Assembly: GCA_015179125.1 (NCBI GenBank)
Contig: WHVA01000016.1
Coordinates: forward strand, 372,001 to 436,000
Direction of reading: 5' to 3'
Length of the DNA stretch: 64,000 bases
DNA from: Gautieria morchelliformis
Taxonomy: Eukaryota; Basidiomycota; Agaricomycetes; Gomphales; Gomphaceae
Position 1 is the stretch's first letter. Each line of letters starts with the position of its first letter. Position numbers and translations under genes: made by a program. The notes under the pieces are model-generated. The model saw only the letters and a list, made by a program, of their open reading frames with translations, ran no database searches and had not been told where the DNA came from. Shown here one piece after another: positions 46,957 through 59,468 of the stretch.

Positions 46957-48040
46957 TGTTAAGACCCCATTCCCAAGTCTGGTCCTGAGACCTTGGCCTC
47001 GGCGCTCGCTTGGGAACCCTCAGGTTCATTTGGGTTTACTTGGGTTTCCCTTTCACCCCTGACTTCTTTTCTTAGCTAGTTCCATACCATTCCTGTCCAG
47101 TTGTCCCTTATCTTTCTTATCTGCTTGATTTGGGCATTGATGCTCTTGTCCTGGTCCCTGATTTTCATATATAAGCATCCCATCTATACACTGTTTCCTC
47201 AGTTCTGAGATTGACTTAGATCCTTGTACTTCAGTCCTTCGTCTGATAGCTGTTTCCTGAACCTCTTGGCTTGAAGCTGAACTCTGATCCCAAAATTATG
47301 GCAGAACACTGACTGGGCACAACCTACAAAGTTGAAGCCAAGCCCCCCCATTCTGAACCTCACCTTAGCCCACATTCCAGGTGCTACGACCATGCAGTTC
47401 CGATTTCCGACACCCAGTTCCGCACACATTCTGACCCTCCGATAGTTCTGATATTCCGCCCCTTGTTTTATTCCCTTGTTCTTTCGACTCTATTACTCGG
47501 ACCCACCGGACCTGCCCCTCAGTATAGCAAGACCATATGTCCGGTACTCCTTGTAGTTTCATTGACAGATATGTTTTCCGACCCCTTGTTCTTTTGCCAT
47601 TGTTTTACCTTACCCTGAACCCCCCTTGTAGTCCCTTGTTCCCAATTAGTTAATTACCCCATATGTCTATCCAACTTCCGCTCTCTCCAGAATTTGCTTA
47701 GTACTACCCCATTACATGTTGTCTCAGCTCTTTGTATAAAAGCCTCTCATGTATGTCTGTTATTCTGCAATCAGATAATCGCCTTCGATATGTGATTTCC
47801 TTCGCTCTATCTCCTGTTCTTAGCACAGCAAGTTTTGCAAGACCTCTGACTCTCTGCCTTCCGCCTTCCGCTTTCCAACTCAGTTCCAACTCAAGTTCCG
47901 ACTTATCTTTAGTATAATACTTTCCGACTTCCGACCCACGTTCCGAAATACTTAGGACAATAGTTCATTGGGGGCGCAACATATAAGTTGAAGCCGTTGT
48001 CCTTTCCAGTTCCGACTTGCGGAAATCTTGATATGTAACA
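46957..48040 (+). repeat. Ty3 family C LTR, 1.08 kb
   Basis: Starts TGTTAAGACCCC and ends ATATGTAACA, with 5-bp inverted termini TGTTA/TAACA. Its middle (about 47390-47660) shares long blocks with 63690-63930, for example TTGTTCTTTCGACTCTATTA followed by CTCGGACCCACC. A short open frame from 48061 may be a gag start. The boundaries are inferred from the termini. Confidence 0.6.
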
Positions 48041-48561
48041 CCAGGCCGAGTCTCAGTATGACTTCCAGTCTTAACATAGTGATGGAACTAACTAAGAACA
48101 GAGTCAGGGTAGGATCTGAAGAGCCAAGCATTACCAAGGAATCCTGGGGACCCAAATGTTCAGGAGTGAGTCCTAAGGCTGAGGCCTCAGGACTGGACCT
48201 GGGAACTGTAAGGGCAACTCCCCAAGACAGTGGAAATCACGCAGCCTGGCAGAGATGGATCCAAAGAGGAAAAGTTAGGGATCCTCACTGCCAGCGTACT
48301 ACCTATATACTCACACTGCCATGCACCCCTGCGTGCAATCAGGGGCACCCACTTCACAACCGACATCAGCCCTGACCCCTCCAGTGATCACCTACTGCAA
48401 ACGACCCTCATGCCACTCTGGAATAGGTACTGAAGCCAAAGGTCCGGGAGCTCACCTTTGAGACTGGGATGGATGTAAGAAGGGCTCGGTGGCTCCAGGA
48501 TGTGCTTGGACTGGGACCAGGGTTGAGCTCAGAAATGGCTTTGGAAGGGAGTTCCCCTGAC

Positions 48562-49501
48562 AGTTGAAGTCTGAGAGTGCCTGTCCTGCACCCTCCACTT
48601 CTCTTTCTCTTTCTAGGCAGCCGTCAATCTTGGCTGTGTCTGAGATGTTGACTGAGTCCCACATGATGTAGATGGTACTGTTGTTTCTGATGTAGTGGCT
48701 GTATTCTTTGTGTCATATTCAGTCATACAACATGTGCGAACAGCAATGATATTGCATATCATTTTTGAGTCCATGTTTTCCAGAATACCTGGTGTAAACT
48801 GTTGGTAGGGGTTGGTTTTCCGACCCATCATACTCAGACCAGGCTGGGAATTTCATCTGGCCATTCTGTGATTTTCTTTGTTATGTGTAGTCAATTCATA
48901 AAATTTTTTTTTTTTGAGAAAACAGGTGCTCAGTGGTTGATCAGGCCATTGAGCTCAATGTTGATTGAGAGTAGGTCAAGGTGAACCTGAGGATGATGTC
49001 CTGCTTCCCCAGGCTGGTAACTGCAAAGGAAGTGCATTCCATGTATCTGTTGTAGTGGAGAATTCTGTCTATGATTTCCAGGATGGATGCCCCTTGTTAT
49101 GGCTTCCATCCATGTTGAACACTGGGATGGCACGTGGCAGCTTCTGTGTGGTCAGTCAGTTCCACTTGACATAGTTGTGGTCTGTGAACTGACTGGTGGC
49201 TCCACAATCGATGAGTGTGCGTCTGTATTTGACTTCTGCAGTGTCCGTCGTCTGGATCTCAACCTTAATGACCAAGGATGTGGGGCCTGGGGCAGCTGCA
49301 ATGATGTTTCTGGAGGTGTCTCTCCCAGAGTTTGCTGTGTTCATTTCAGCTGAAGTTGGTCACTCAGTGTATGTTTGGCCAGAGCAAGTGGCCACATTCT
49401 GTGTTTTTTTTTTTTGTTACAATTCAGAATTTTTTTTTCTGAGAAATCAGGTACTCAGCGGTTGATCAGGCCATTGAGCTCAATGTTGATTGAGAGTAGG
49501 T
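48562..49501 (-). mobile_element. Ty3 gag/protease remnant plus LTR start
   Basis: Read on the minus strand: a knuckle-like ECGHLLWPN near 49400, an aspartic-protease core LIDCGATSQFTDHNYVKW near 49190 (Cys for the usual Ser in DSGA), then VHLDLLSINIELNGLINH near 48970. The LTR-type start TGTCAGGGGAACTCC lies at 48562. Several stops break the frame. A 61-bp segment occurs twice (48916-48976 and 49441-49501), each next to a poly-T run on the plus strand. Confidence 0.65.
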
Positions 49502-49804
49502 AAAAAATGTAAGGGTTGCGAGTCAGAGCTTTAAGGTCATTAAGTAGACAGGGACTTGAAGCGAGGATTAATCACTCCAGTAAATCCTCGTGTTTATCAG
49601 GGATAAAGGTAGAGCTAAATATACATGACATTTTGGGGATTCTTTGTACTATTTTCTCGTTTTGTTCTTGTCCTCGGTCAATGCTCGCCGATCAGTAAGG
49701 TGAGCGGTGCCGAGCTCCCGCGTCTCCCGCGTCGTGGGAGCTGGTGATCATTGGTGCGCAGAATCTAGATTGAGCAATCTTCTCTTCTCGTCTCTTTCAC
49801 GACC

Positions 49805-52088
49805 ATGGCAGACGCTGCCAGTGAGACACGACCATTACTGGCTCCGAATAACCACAACGGACTTGTTGCTGGCGCCGCACCCTTGCCGTCTTACACAAGT
49901 CCTGGCGAGGGTCTTGATGGTGACAGTGTAGAGGCTCCGCCGCATTCTGGTCCTCCAAGCGAAGAATCAGGAGAACAAGCCCGGTTGCTGCCTATTGTAC
50001 GTGGTACCTCACATTACATAGTACCTCAGCATTGGATTTGAACGCTGACACGCTTAGCTAGCTCCTTCCTGTATCTCTGGGCATCTTTCTGGCTGCGATG
50101 GATGGCACCATCGTAGCCTCCTCATATGCATCCATCGGAAGCGACCTTAAACAGCTACAAAATACCAGCTGGATTGCAACTGGATACATGCTGACGCTGA
50201 CGTCTATCCAGTGCGTACAAAGGCGTCTTCCAAGTTCTCGGTTTATGTAACATAATTAAATCTTAGACCATTGTATGGGAAGCTGAGCGATATTTTTGGT
50301 GAGCTTTCCAGCTGCCTTGCCGCTATATACTACTTCATTTGATGCAAAAAAAGGTCGCAAGGCTTGCTTGTTATTTGCATATTCTGTATTTGGGATAGGA
50401 TGTCTCGCCTGTGGTCTGGCACGCAATATGACGGAGCTTATCATTGCTCGGGCCCTCACTGGTGTAGGCGGGGGCGGCATGACGACGTGGGTGGCCCCAC
50501 TTATTTCCTTTGGACAAAAAATTTGATTGAAGCTTAATCTAGTGTAGTATCTATCCTTGTTACAGATCTGGTACCCTTGCGACGACGAGGTACTTGGCAG
50601 GGTAAGTCGCTCCAATATCTCTTGTACTCACTAAAGCATCAAACATGTTTTATTAGGCATCTTGAATATCATCTTTTCCATTGGATCCGCCTCGGGAGCA
50701 CCTCTGGGGGGATTCCTGGCTGATGGTGTGGGTTGGAGATGGTACCTCTCCTGAGCTCCAAAGGTTTGCGTCCACTGACGGTCTGCCTTGCAGGGCTTTT
50801 CTTTTCAAGTCCCTGTTGCATTTCTTGCCTTCTCAGCCGTCCTTCTAGCGCTTCGGACCCCGACCCCTGCAGCTTTATCCCTATCTATCAAGTCGAAACT
50901 TCGCCGGATTGATTTCCTAGGAGCTTTCACGCTTGTAATTGCGATATTCAGCCTCCTCTTAGGCCTCGATCGAGGGAGTAACATATCATGGTCGTCACCG
51001 ACTACATTGGGGTCTTTCTCCGCCTTCTGTTTCCTCACGGTTGCCTTCGCTGTTATTGAAACCACCCCTTGGCTTGCTAAGGAACCCTTTGCACCTAAAC
51101 GCATTATGGCAAATGCCAGTCTTCTGGGCAGCTACCTTACTAATTTCTTTATATTCGCCGCCTCAGTGTGCTCGCTGTTCCATGTGTCTCTGTACGCCCA
51201 AGCGGTACGAGGCAAGAGCGCGGCAGGTGCCGCAGCGACTCTCCTGCCCTGTATATTAGCCGGCGTCAGCGGGAGCCTCCTCGCCGGGGTTATTATTCAA
51301 CGTACCGGTAAATACAAGCGCTTGACGATCAGTGCGGGGTAGGTCTTGTAATGGGGCTGCTGCTCATCGACATCATGGCCCTCTTGTCGACGAACTGGAG
51401 CTTGATAGGCGTTTCAATTGGTGTGTCGAACTATATTTTATCGAGTGTACATGAGATAAATTTTGGAAACGGGTGTAGGACTGGCTGTAATGCATACAGG
51501 GACAGGTTGACAAATTCCAGTCGAGGTTCACTTACGAACGGAATGCTAATTATGCGGTCTGAACCAGGCATTGCTGTCACCACCACGCTTATTGCACTCA
51601 TAGCCAATGTCTCCTCTGAGGATCAGGCCGTTGCCACTGCAGGTGTGTCCTCGTTGAGACTTGTACCAATCGTCACTGGTCCATCGACTGTCAATTGCAA
51701 ATACCGATCTGATCATTAGATTTACAGTTAGCTATCTATTTCGAAGCCTAGGTGGAGTAATTGGTATCTCTGCAGGGAGTGCTGTAGTGCAGAACACTTT
51801 GCGTGTGTGTCTGACATCCCGGCTCACTGGCCCGGGACATGACATAGACGAGGTTAGTATTTCTTTTTGCGTAGGCTTTTCAATATCAACATCTCTGGAC
51901 TATAGATCGTCCGTCGTGTGCGCGAGTCGCTGTCGTATGTCGACACACTCGATCCCGGCACCCGTGTTATCGTGAGAGGATCTTACGAACAGGCATTGTT
52001 GGCTACATTTGTGTTCAGCACGATTATGGGTACAGGGGGGCTTCTGGCGAGTTTATTTATACGAGAGAAGAGCCTAGGGACGAAATAA
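49805..52088 (+). CDS. MFS transporter, DHA2 / vacuolar basic amino acid or drug:H+ antiporter type
   Basis: The ATG is at 49805. A polar N-tail (MADAASETRPLLAPNN, acidic/dileucine-like, common in vacuolar MFS proteins) precedes LLPVSLGIFLAAMDGTIVASSYASI (TM1 with the DGTIV motif), then SWIATGYMLTLTSIQ, GKLSDIFGRKACLL (motif A), IIARALTGVGGGG (motif C-like), RRGTWQG, SASGAPLGGFLADGVGWRW, and many further hydrophobic segments to FVFSTIMGTGGLLASLFIREKSLGTK at the stop. About 14 membrane segments fit DHA2. At least seven or eight short introns are needed; several joints (50520-50700, 51330-51800) are unresolved. The gene stands alone between two transposon islands. Confidence 0.88.
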
Positions 52089-52274
52089 TATAGGTATAGA
52101 CATGGCGGATGACCACTGGACAGACGGATATGGATGGTATGTATGAGGAGAGGAAAATGCTGGCTGCTGTTGTATATATCATCTATGGACTACACTCTCA
52201 CATCTACTTAATTCTGATCGCTTACGGCCGCAATCTGAGTTTACCGAGGCACATATACATGTGTTCTTGTGATT
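52089..52274. other. Short spacer
   Basis: About 190 bp between the MFS stop and the copia RT remnant; nothing recognised. Confidence 0.5.
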
Positions 52275-53425
52275 TGATGTCCCTTCAACACCTTCGCCCC
52301 AGTTGTGAAGTTGGCCTCAATACGAAAGGTTCTTGCCCTGGCCGCTGCAAACGATATGGAACTCCATCAGATCGATATTAAAGGTGCATACCTAAACGGT
52401 GAACTCACCGACAGTGAGACAATCTACATGTCTCAACCTCCGGGCTACCACGCCCCGCAATCATTGGGAAAGGTTTGTCTCCTACAAAGACTTTATATGG
52501 ACTGAAGCAGTCCAGACGGCGGTGGTACCAAAAACTTGTGGACATAATGCTTACCAAACTGCTTTTCTCCCACTGTGGTGTAGACCTAGCCATCTTTTTT
52601 GACGCACCAACAATATGCTTATAATTGTCCTGGTGCATGTGGGTGATTGCATGATTGCTAGGTCATCCCAAATCATGGTAAATCAGTTCAAGGCAGGTAT
52701 TTCGAAGCATGCCGAAATAACCGACCTAGGAGAGTTGCATTGGTTATTAGGGATCGAAATCAAACATGACAGAGAAAGATGCACCATCCATCTTTCTCAG
52801 AGGTCATATATCGACTCCATCATATGTCACTAAAACTTCAAAAACCTGAAACCGGCATCGATGCCAATGCAGCACAGACTTAAACTATCCCTGACACTGT
52901 TACCCAAGACTACCATTGAATACGTGCAAATGAGGGACATACCCTATAGAGAGGCTGTAGGTTCCCTCATGTACGCCGCTTTGGGGACTTACCCAGACAT
53001 CACTTTCACCGTCCAATGTGTGTCCTGCTACTCAATGAAATTTGGCCCCACACATGGGAACACCGTCAAGAGGATTTTTCAGTACTTGAAGGGAATGGCA
53101 AATTTATGGTTAACTTATGGGCATGTGAAGACTGAACTGACTGGGTATGCTGATGCCAATGGCAGCATGGCCAAGGATAGGCATGCTATATCGGGTTATG
53201 CATTCATAATACATGGCGGCACTGTTTCCTGGAGCGCAAAGTGTCAGCAAATCATATCACTTTCAACTACAGAAAGTGAGTACGTAGCTGCCACTCATGC
53301 TGCGAAAGAAGCTATGTGGCTGTGATCTCTCATTCAGCAGCTCTTCGCCACCGAAATGTCTCCTACCACCATGTTTTCTGACAATCAGTCAGCCATCACA
53401 CTCACTAAAGACCATCAGTATCCAC
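52275..53425 (+). mobile_element. Ty1/copia RT and RNase H remnant, inactive
   Basis: It starts mid-pol at FNTFAPVVKLASIRKVLALAA, then MELHQIDIKGAYLNGEL. It shifts frame near 52505 and resumes with IIVLVHVGDCMIARSS, where the RT metal-site pair Asp-Asp has become Gly-Asp. GELHWLLGIEI and the RNase H part YREAVGSLMYAAL, ELTGYADANGSMAKDRHAISG and SLSTTESEYVAATHAAKEAMWL follow, then DNQSAITLTKDHQYP in another frame. It could be the missing 3' half of an element like that at 5341. Confidence 0.88.
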
Positions 53426-55830
53426 GTCTTGCCGAGTGTGGTCGAGGATGAGACGCTGCCGGGCAACAGACCGGCGCTGACCCCCCAATCTCCTCTGCCC
53501 AAAGACAAAGGGAAGGGCAGAGAAGTGTCACCATCATCAGATGGCAGAGCATCATTATCAAGACGGGCACAAAGCCGAGACTTTAACCGCCGCTCACAAA
53601 GTCGAGCGACGACTATCGTCCCCGAAGGAGGACGAAGACAAAAAAGACAAGCCCCTGACAACAGTCAGGGCTCGGAATACTCGAGCTCAAGTCGCAAGAG
53701 CTCAAGGACACATGCCATCAACAACAAGACAGCTGAGGCAATGACCAAAGAGGTGCAGGACACATTGTACCGGAACGCCCTCACGGGCCACAAGCACGAG
53801 CATATCGCATCGCAGCTTGATAACATTGCCACTGCCCTCATGGAGTTTGGCAAAGAGCTCCACCAGATCGAGGAGATCAGGCAACAAGACACTGCCATGC
53901 TGGAGGACATCCAGACGGCACTCCGCTCGTGTGGGGAATGTGGGATGCCACGTCAAAGCTCATGACAGTCCGCAGCCAGCGAATGTGGCCACAATGGGGA
54001 AGACCCACGGTGAAAAGAACTGGACCGCCAGCAAATGCCACCACCAGCTACCCTGGTCGAACAGGATGTGCAGTTCAGAAATGAACCCCAAGGAGAACTG
54101 GCTGCCCCCACAGACAGCTGTAAGACGATCCAACAGATCGTCAGAGAGCAGGTCACCTCGGAGCCAGACTCTGAGGCAACAACGGAGAGCTTGGAGCTCG
54201 AAGCCACGCACTGGCAGCAAAAAGAGGCCACAGCCGCGTGCCGCCATACGTGGGCCCTCGAACTGCTAGCGAAGAACACTGAGGAAGCGGTGGCCCAAAG
54301 CCACGCTACTCAGCAGCCTGACAAGCAGCTCACGCGACAAACACGCACAGCCTACAACAGCAGGCTGCACATCCGCAATGCAGGGCTGATGGGGGACACC
54401 AGGCACAGAACGCCCCCGGATCCGAGAGCACAAAATGCTCCTGATCCTGAGGCCAACCCAGGCCTGGGGCCCACTAGGGCATACAACAGCCTGCCCTGCG
54501 TGGCATCACAGCCACACGAACAATCCATGGCCCTGATGTAGGGCCAGGGCATACCAGATCAGGCTGACATCGTGCCGCTGGAGCCGTACGATGGGATCAC
54601 ACAGATGATCCGTGTGGCGCTAGCAGACGCCGCTGACACAGACCCAGAAAAGTCTGTGCTTGCAAAAGCCGGTGTGAAGCTGGCTCACCCCGAGCCATAT
54701 GCCAGGGGATCTGACCTCAAAGAGTTTGAGATCTTCATTGCAGCCATCTTAAAATGGCTGAAAATGAACTGCCTCCTAGGGCCAACCAGCATAGACATGC
54801 AGGTCGGCTACGTGGGCACTCGCCTAACCGGCAAAGCCCAGGAGTGGTTCCTGAGAAACATGGAACACTTTGACCGCCAGGTCCGCAATTGGACCCTGGA
54901 AACTGTAATGCAGGGCCTTCAAAAAAGGTTCCTGCACACACTGACATACCACCATGCATCGAATAAATTCAACGCAGTCATGCAAGGCATGAAAACCATT
55001 CAGGATATGCTGAATGAGCTCACAAAGTATGCGGTGCATATGATACAGCCGCCAGACGACGTTCTGGAGACGGTTCGTGTCAGTGCTGCATGAAACGCTG
55101 CACAACGAAGTCCTCAAAAAGGGCTATAATGTTGAGAGCAGCTCTTCGAGACGGCCCGCATGATCAAGGAGGCATCCCGATACAACATGGGGATGCGCTG
55201 TGCAGAAAGCGCAGCTGCATCAGCGAGTGCCGCCCAGCTTGCAGTAAACAAGCCAGTGACACAGACAAACCTGAACAGGCCTAGCCTGTTCCTGGGGAGT
55301 GGAGCATCGCAGTGACCGCCACCCCCACGCCCAGCCCAAGCTGGACGGCTGAGGCCAAACAGCCTCAAGTGTCAGGATCATCACTGCGACCGATCCCACC
55401 ACTGAAAGTGTCGGGCCAACCTAATGACCGGCCCAGCGGTAGCCAAAGCAGCACCATGTGCTTTGAATGCAGCCAACCTGGCCACAAGAAAATGGAGTGC
55501 CCCTGGCTTAGGTCTGGTATACGGACAGCAGCTGCAAGGCACACTGAGGACAACGGGGACCCGGATGCGGGGTCCAGAGAAAATTCTCTTCAACAAATTG
55601 ATGAAGAGGGGGAGGGTGATACCCAACCCAACGAATCTCCGGACAACAGAGACATGCCTGCTGAAGAATGGGATCCCGAGCCCTCCCAATACTATGAATG
55701 GGACGAAGAGGTGGAAGACACCGCCTACAGGTCCATCGCGCTGGAAGATGACTCCGCCACGAAGGTCATGGCGGCACCCACGTTGGTCACATGTGACAAG
55801 GCGGCCAAGCCGGTGTATCACCACTGAAGC
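53426..55830 (+). mobile_element. Ty3 gag (family D), frame-broken
   Basis: N-terminal disordered gag frame (to 53965), then 54035-54541, then the capsid-like frame 54572-55093 (FEIFIAAILKWLKMN..GYVGTRLTGKAQEWFLRN), then after a frame change the CCHC knuckle CFECSQPGHKKMEC near 55460 and an acidic tail. Stops and shifts separate the parts. Order and spacing are those of a Ty3 gag. Confidence 0.8.
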
Positions 55831-55848
55831 AAGCACAGGACACGGCCA

Positions 55849-57321
55849 ATGTGCCCACGCAGTGAAAACCGTACCCTCTCAGGGTACTGGGAGATAAATG
55901 GCGTGAAAGCCCACTGCCTGCTGGATAGTGGGAGCGAAGGGGTACTATTATCCCCTGAATTCACGCGAGCCACAGGGATGAAAACATTCGCCCTGGAGCA
56001 GCCAATCATACTGCAACTGGCCTGCATAGGCAGCTGTTCCACTATTAACTATGGAACAAACACAACCATCAAATTTGGTCACAAAACATATGACGAATAC
56101 TTCAATGTAGTGAACGTTGAATATTACGACGCGATCTTAGGGACACCGTTGCAGCGGAAGATACATGATAGGCTTAGACAGCCAGGCGGCTATACTGACG
56201 ACTAGAAGAGAAAAGCAGATGCCGGCACAATACCTGGTCGATGCTATACATGGGCAGCTCGAGAACGTCAAGAGAGCACAGCCGAACGCAGCGATACTGA
56301 TGAGGTGGATGCCAGGACATAAGGGGGTCAAGGGGAACGAGAGGGTGGACAAAGAGGCCAAGAAGGGGGCGAGGGGGGAGAGCAGTGAGGAAAGGTTCAT
56401 CCCAATAGAGTGCTGGGGGAAACTTCTGAGAAGCAAGGCAGCCAAGCTACAGAGACACAAGAAGAAACTCAAAGCAAAAGCCAAAGAGGCATTCGCAAGA
56501 TCACCGAGGTCTGAATACGCACACAGAATAGACAAAACGATGCCTACCCCAGCATTTGCCAGGTTGACTGAAGGCATGGCCCATAGGCAGGCAGCGATCC
56601 TCATACAAATCAGGATGGGCCACATAGCACTCAACAAACACCTGTTCAGAATAGGGAAGGCCAACTCACCTACCTGTGCAGCATGCAAAGATGTGGATGA
56701 AACAGTCCATCACTTCATATACAGGTGCCCCGCTTACAAGAAGCAGCGTAAGGAGTTAGAGCAGGCACTACGAAGAGCCGCGAGCGCAGTCAACATGCTG
56801 CTAGCCAAGCCAAAAGCAATGAAGTCCCTATTCAAATATATCAGCGACACTAAGAGGTTCGAGGGGATATACAGGAGCCTGGAGATCGGGGAGAGAGGGA
56901 GACAGTAGAGAGCGGAAGGGAAAAGGACAGGGAGTGAACCGTGTGAGAAGCGCAACCACACCCCACCGCCAGAGGCACAGAAACGCCCAGGGCATCGCCC
57001 ATGGAGCAGAAGTGGAGACTGAGAAATAAAGGCTAGATAGAAAAAATGTCGATTGGCTACTTGTAGATGTGTCTTACATAGGGCCATGCCCCAAAAGACG
57101 ATAAATTGGATATAAAAAAAAAAAAAAAAAATAAAGGGACACTGTTCCTAAGGAGATTTGGCATCACCCTGGACTTCTCAAGCCCAGGGACAATCTGTAA
57201 GGGGAACGAGGTAATCCCCACGGGCAAGGTGTCGTTTGACGATAATGATTCACCGAACAACGGCAGGGGGCCAAGGGTGAGCAGGATCACCCTGGCACCG
57301 AAGCCAAACCTGGCTCATTGA
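55849..57321 (+). mobile_element. Ty3 family D protease region, split by a LINE
   Basis: Left part (to 56150): retropepsin-like CLLDSGSEGVLLS with the flap-side ILGTP at its end. Right part (57136-57321): FLRRFGITLDFSSPGTI and on to a stop at 57319. The two parts meet in the same frame once the LINE and one copy of its target duplication are set aside, showing that the insertion interrupted a continuous protease frame. Confidence 0.85.
56151..57135 (+). mobile_element. Tad-like LINE, 5'-truncated, with poly(A) and target duplication
   Basis: It encodes the C-terminal RNase H and zinc knuckle of a non-LTR pol (frame 56165-56908: IGLDSQAAI, WMPGHKGVKGNERVDKEAK, CAACKDVDETVHHFIYRC), then about 200 bp of 3' UTR and an A-rich tail (57115-57135). 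It is flanked by GGGACACCGTT (56140-56150) and GGGACACTGTT (57136-57146), a duplication with one mismatch. Everything 5' of RNase H is missing, as in aborted target-primed reverse transcription. Confidence 0.9.
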
Positions 57322-57399
57322 AGCCAGGAGGACGAGTCGCATAACGACTCCTCCTCAAACTCCCCCTACAACTGTAGGGAGAGGTGCTCTCACCTGACA

Positions 57400-58490
57400 G
57401 TGAAAGTGATGGGGAAAAGAAAGGCAGTCCCACATGCCGTGGGACCTAATAGACGCACACAGCGCCTAATGGCTTCTAAGCCAACCACCACCATCATCCT
57501 CACAGATGATGACATCCCTCGCCTCCGCGAGGAATGGATGGAGAGAATCACTGACCTGGTCAGTGGAATCCCGTTAGAGCTCCCGCCGCTGCGGGAGATC
57601 AACCATGAGATCAATCTCATTGATCCCAAAAATCACATGTGGTATAGACTACCAAAGTGCCCTGAACATTTCTGAGAGGAACTGTCCGCGAAGATAGAAC
57701 ACTACACCACTGCAAAGTGGTGGATCCCGGCAGTTGCACAACAGGCTGTACCCATGCTGTGTATGCCGAAGAAGAATGGTACACTGCAAACCGTCTTTGA
57801 TCTGTGCCAGCAGAACGAGAACACTGTGAAGGACGTTACACCCTTCCCAGATCAGGACATCATCTGCAGCGACATGGCTCGCTGTCGGTATCGCATGAAA
57901 CTTGATATGTCTGAAGCATACGAGCAGATCTGGATTCATCCACATCACGTAGCAAAGACTGCCTTTGCTACGATCCTTGGCACCTTCAGGAGCCAGGTAA
58001 TACAGATGGGAGACTGCAATGCCCTGTCAACATTCCAATGGCTGATGACAGCCATCTTCCGCAACTGCATAGGTCACTTCATCCATGTATACATGGATGA
58101 TATATTCATTTTCTCTCTCTCAATACAGGAGCATGAGGATCACCTCTATATTGTCTTTGACAGACTGAGGAAGAACCACCTTTTTTTGAGCAATAAAAAG
58201 GTTGATCTCTATTCCATCCAAATGGAGTGCCTCAGCCACATCATCAATGGCAAAGGTGTACACACCAATGAGGACAAAATGCAATGCATTCGCGAGTGGC
58301 GAAGGCCGTGGACGTTCAATGACGTCCAGCGTTTCCTCGGGCTAGTACAATACCTGGCACATTACATGCCAGATGTTAGCACATACACAACCCCCTTGTC
58401 GGGTTGTGCGTGTAACAATCATCCATTCGAATGGACCCCACTTCTCTACAAATGCTGGCAAAGCATTAAGGCGTTGGCCTGTAAGGCCTG
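57400..58490 (+). mobile_element. Ty3 family D reverse transcriptase, 3'-truncated
   Basis: Frame 57400-57675 (pre-RT, YRLPKCPEHF) is followed after one stop by RT: VPMLCMPKKNGTLQTVFDLC, MKLDMSEAYEQIWIHP, catalytic HVYMDDIFIFS, HLFLSNKKVDLY, and the connection ..FNDVQRFLGLVQYLAHYMP. The YMDD core is kept. The sequence breaks at about 58491, where a minus-strand copia fragment begins. Confidence 0.88.
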
Positions 58491-59241
58491 ATTCTTCAGC
58501 TTTTCCGCTAGCGTGCGCAGGACGACGAGACTTGTGAGCAGCATGCCGCTCGTATTCTTCTGACACTAACGTGATAAGTTCGTCAGGGTCGATGGTCTTG
58601 GTCGAACTGTATAGCTTTGCACCTGCCAGTAGGTTTGATGCGAAAGCAGAGAGGTGAGGGGGAAGGGATTTTAAAATTGTAGACCGGTAATCTTTTTCCT
58701 CGATGTCCACACCATAGGTTGCTAACTCTTCCTTTTTGACTCGTAGGCCGTCAAGAAACTCTCGAACCTTTCCTCTATCAGGGCATCTAGACTCCATGAA
58801 GTGAGTGTGTAAGTCTGCCTGTGCAAATGTATCCTTCAATGAGAACTCGGTTACTATGAGTTCCCATCAGTCCTTCAGAGATGCCTTCCCATGGACGCGG
58901 ATGAGAGTCGAGTTGGGGATTTGGTGAGTGAGGAGAGCTTTCGCCGTACATTCGTCTTTGACCCATTTGGTGGGAGCTTCTTCTTCGTCAGTCGTGGGTG
59001 GAGTGCTTACTGCCGGCTGAGTCGTAGTGCCATCGAAGTGCCCCCACAGACCCTTGGCTTCGACGGCATCTTGGAAACACATTGAGAATGTGGTCCAGTT
59101 GAGACCGTTGGCTAGGAGCTTTGGGACAGAGGAAGGGAGGAGGTCGGTTGTGGTGAGTGTCCTGGTGGACATTGCAGAGCGGGAGCAGCGGGGAACGAGC
59201 TAGTGAGTGTGCTTAGTGGGATGTGGGGCCCAATAACCTGT
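58491..59241 (-). mobile_element. Ty1/copia gag fragment (second family)
   Basis: ATG at 59172 (MSTRTLTTTDLLPSSVPKLL), KVLANGLNWTTF-like start of the gag_2 fold, then after a small frame break KDTFAQADLHTHFMESRCP, VREFLDGLRVKKEELA and LKSLPPHLSAFASNLL. The fragment ends at the junction with the Ty3 RT. Its own LTR lies directly upstream on the minus strand. Confidence 0.85.
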
Positions 59242-59465
59242 AAGAGTTTGATAAATATATTTATCTATACGATAGCTTCTCAGTATATGCGCAAGTGCAC
59301 GATACTGATATTTGATTACCTATACGATAGCTTCTACATGAATGTATAGGTAAGTAAGAGTAAATGTAAAGCTGAAATAGACTTTCTCACCTCAGTATAT
59401 GCGCGAGTGCACGATACTGAGGGAGAGGGACTTCTAAGTGTCTACTTTATAGTCTACTAAGAACA
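59242..59465 (-). repeat. LTR of the second copia family, 224 bp
   Basis: The minus strand starts TGTTCTTAGTAG and ends CTCTTACA, directly before the leader of the copia gag. Inside, CAGTATATGCGC(A/G)AGTGCACGATACTGA occurs twice (about 59282 and 59395). Confidence 0.7.
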
Positions 59466-59468
59466 ATG

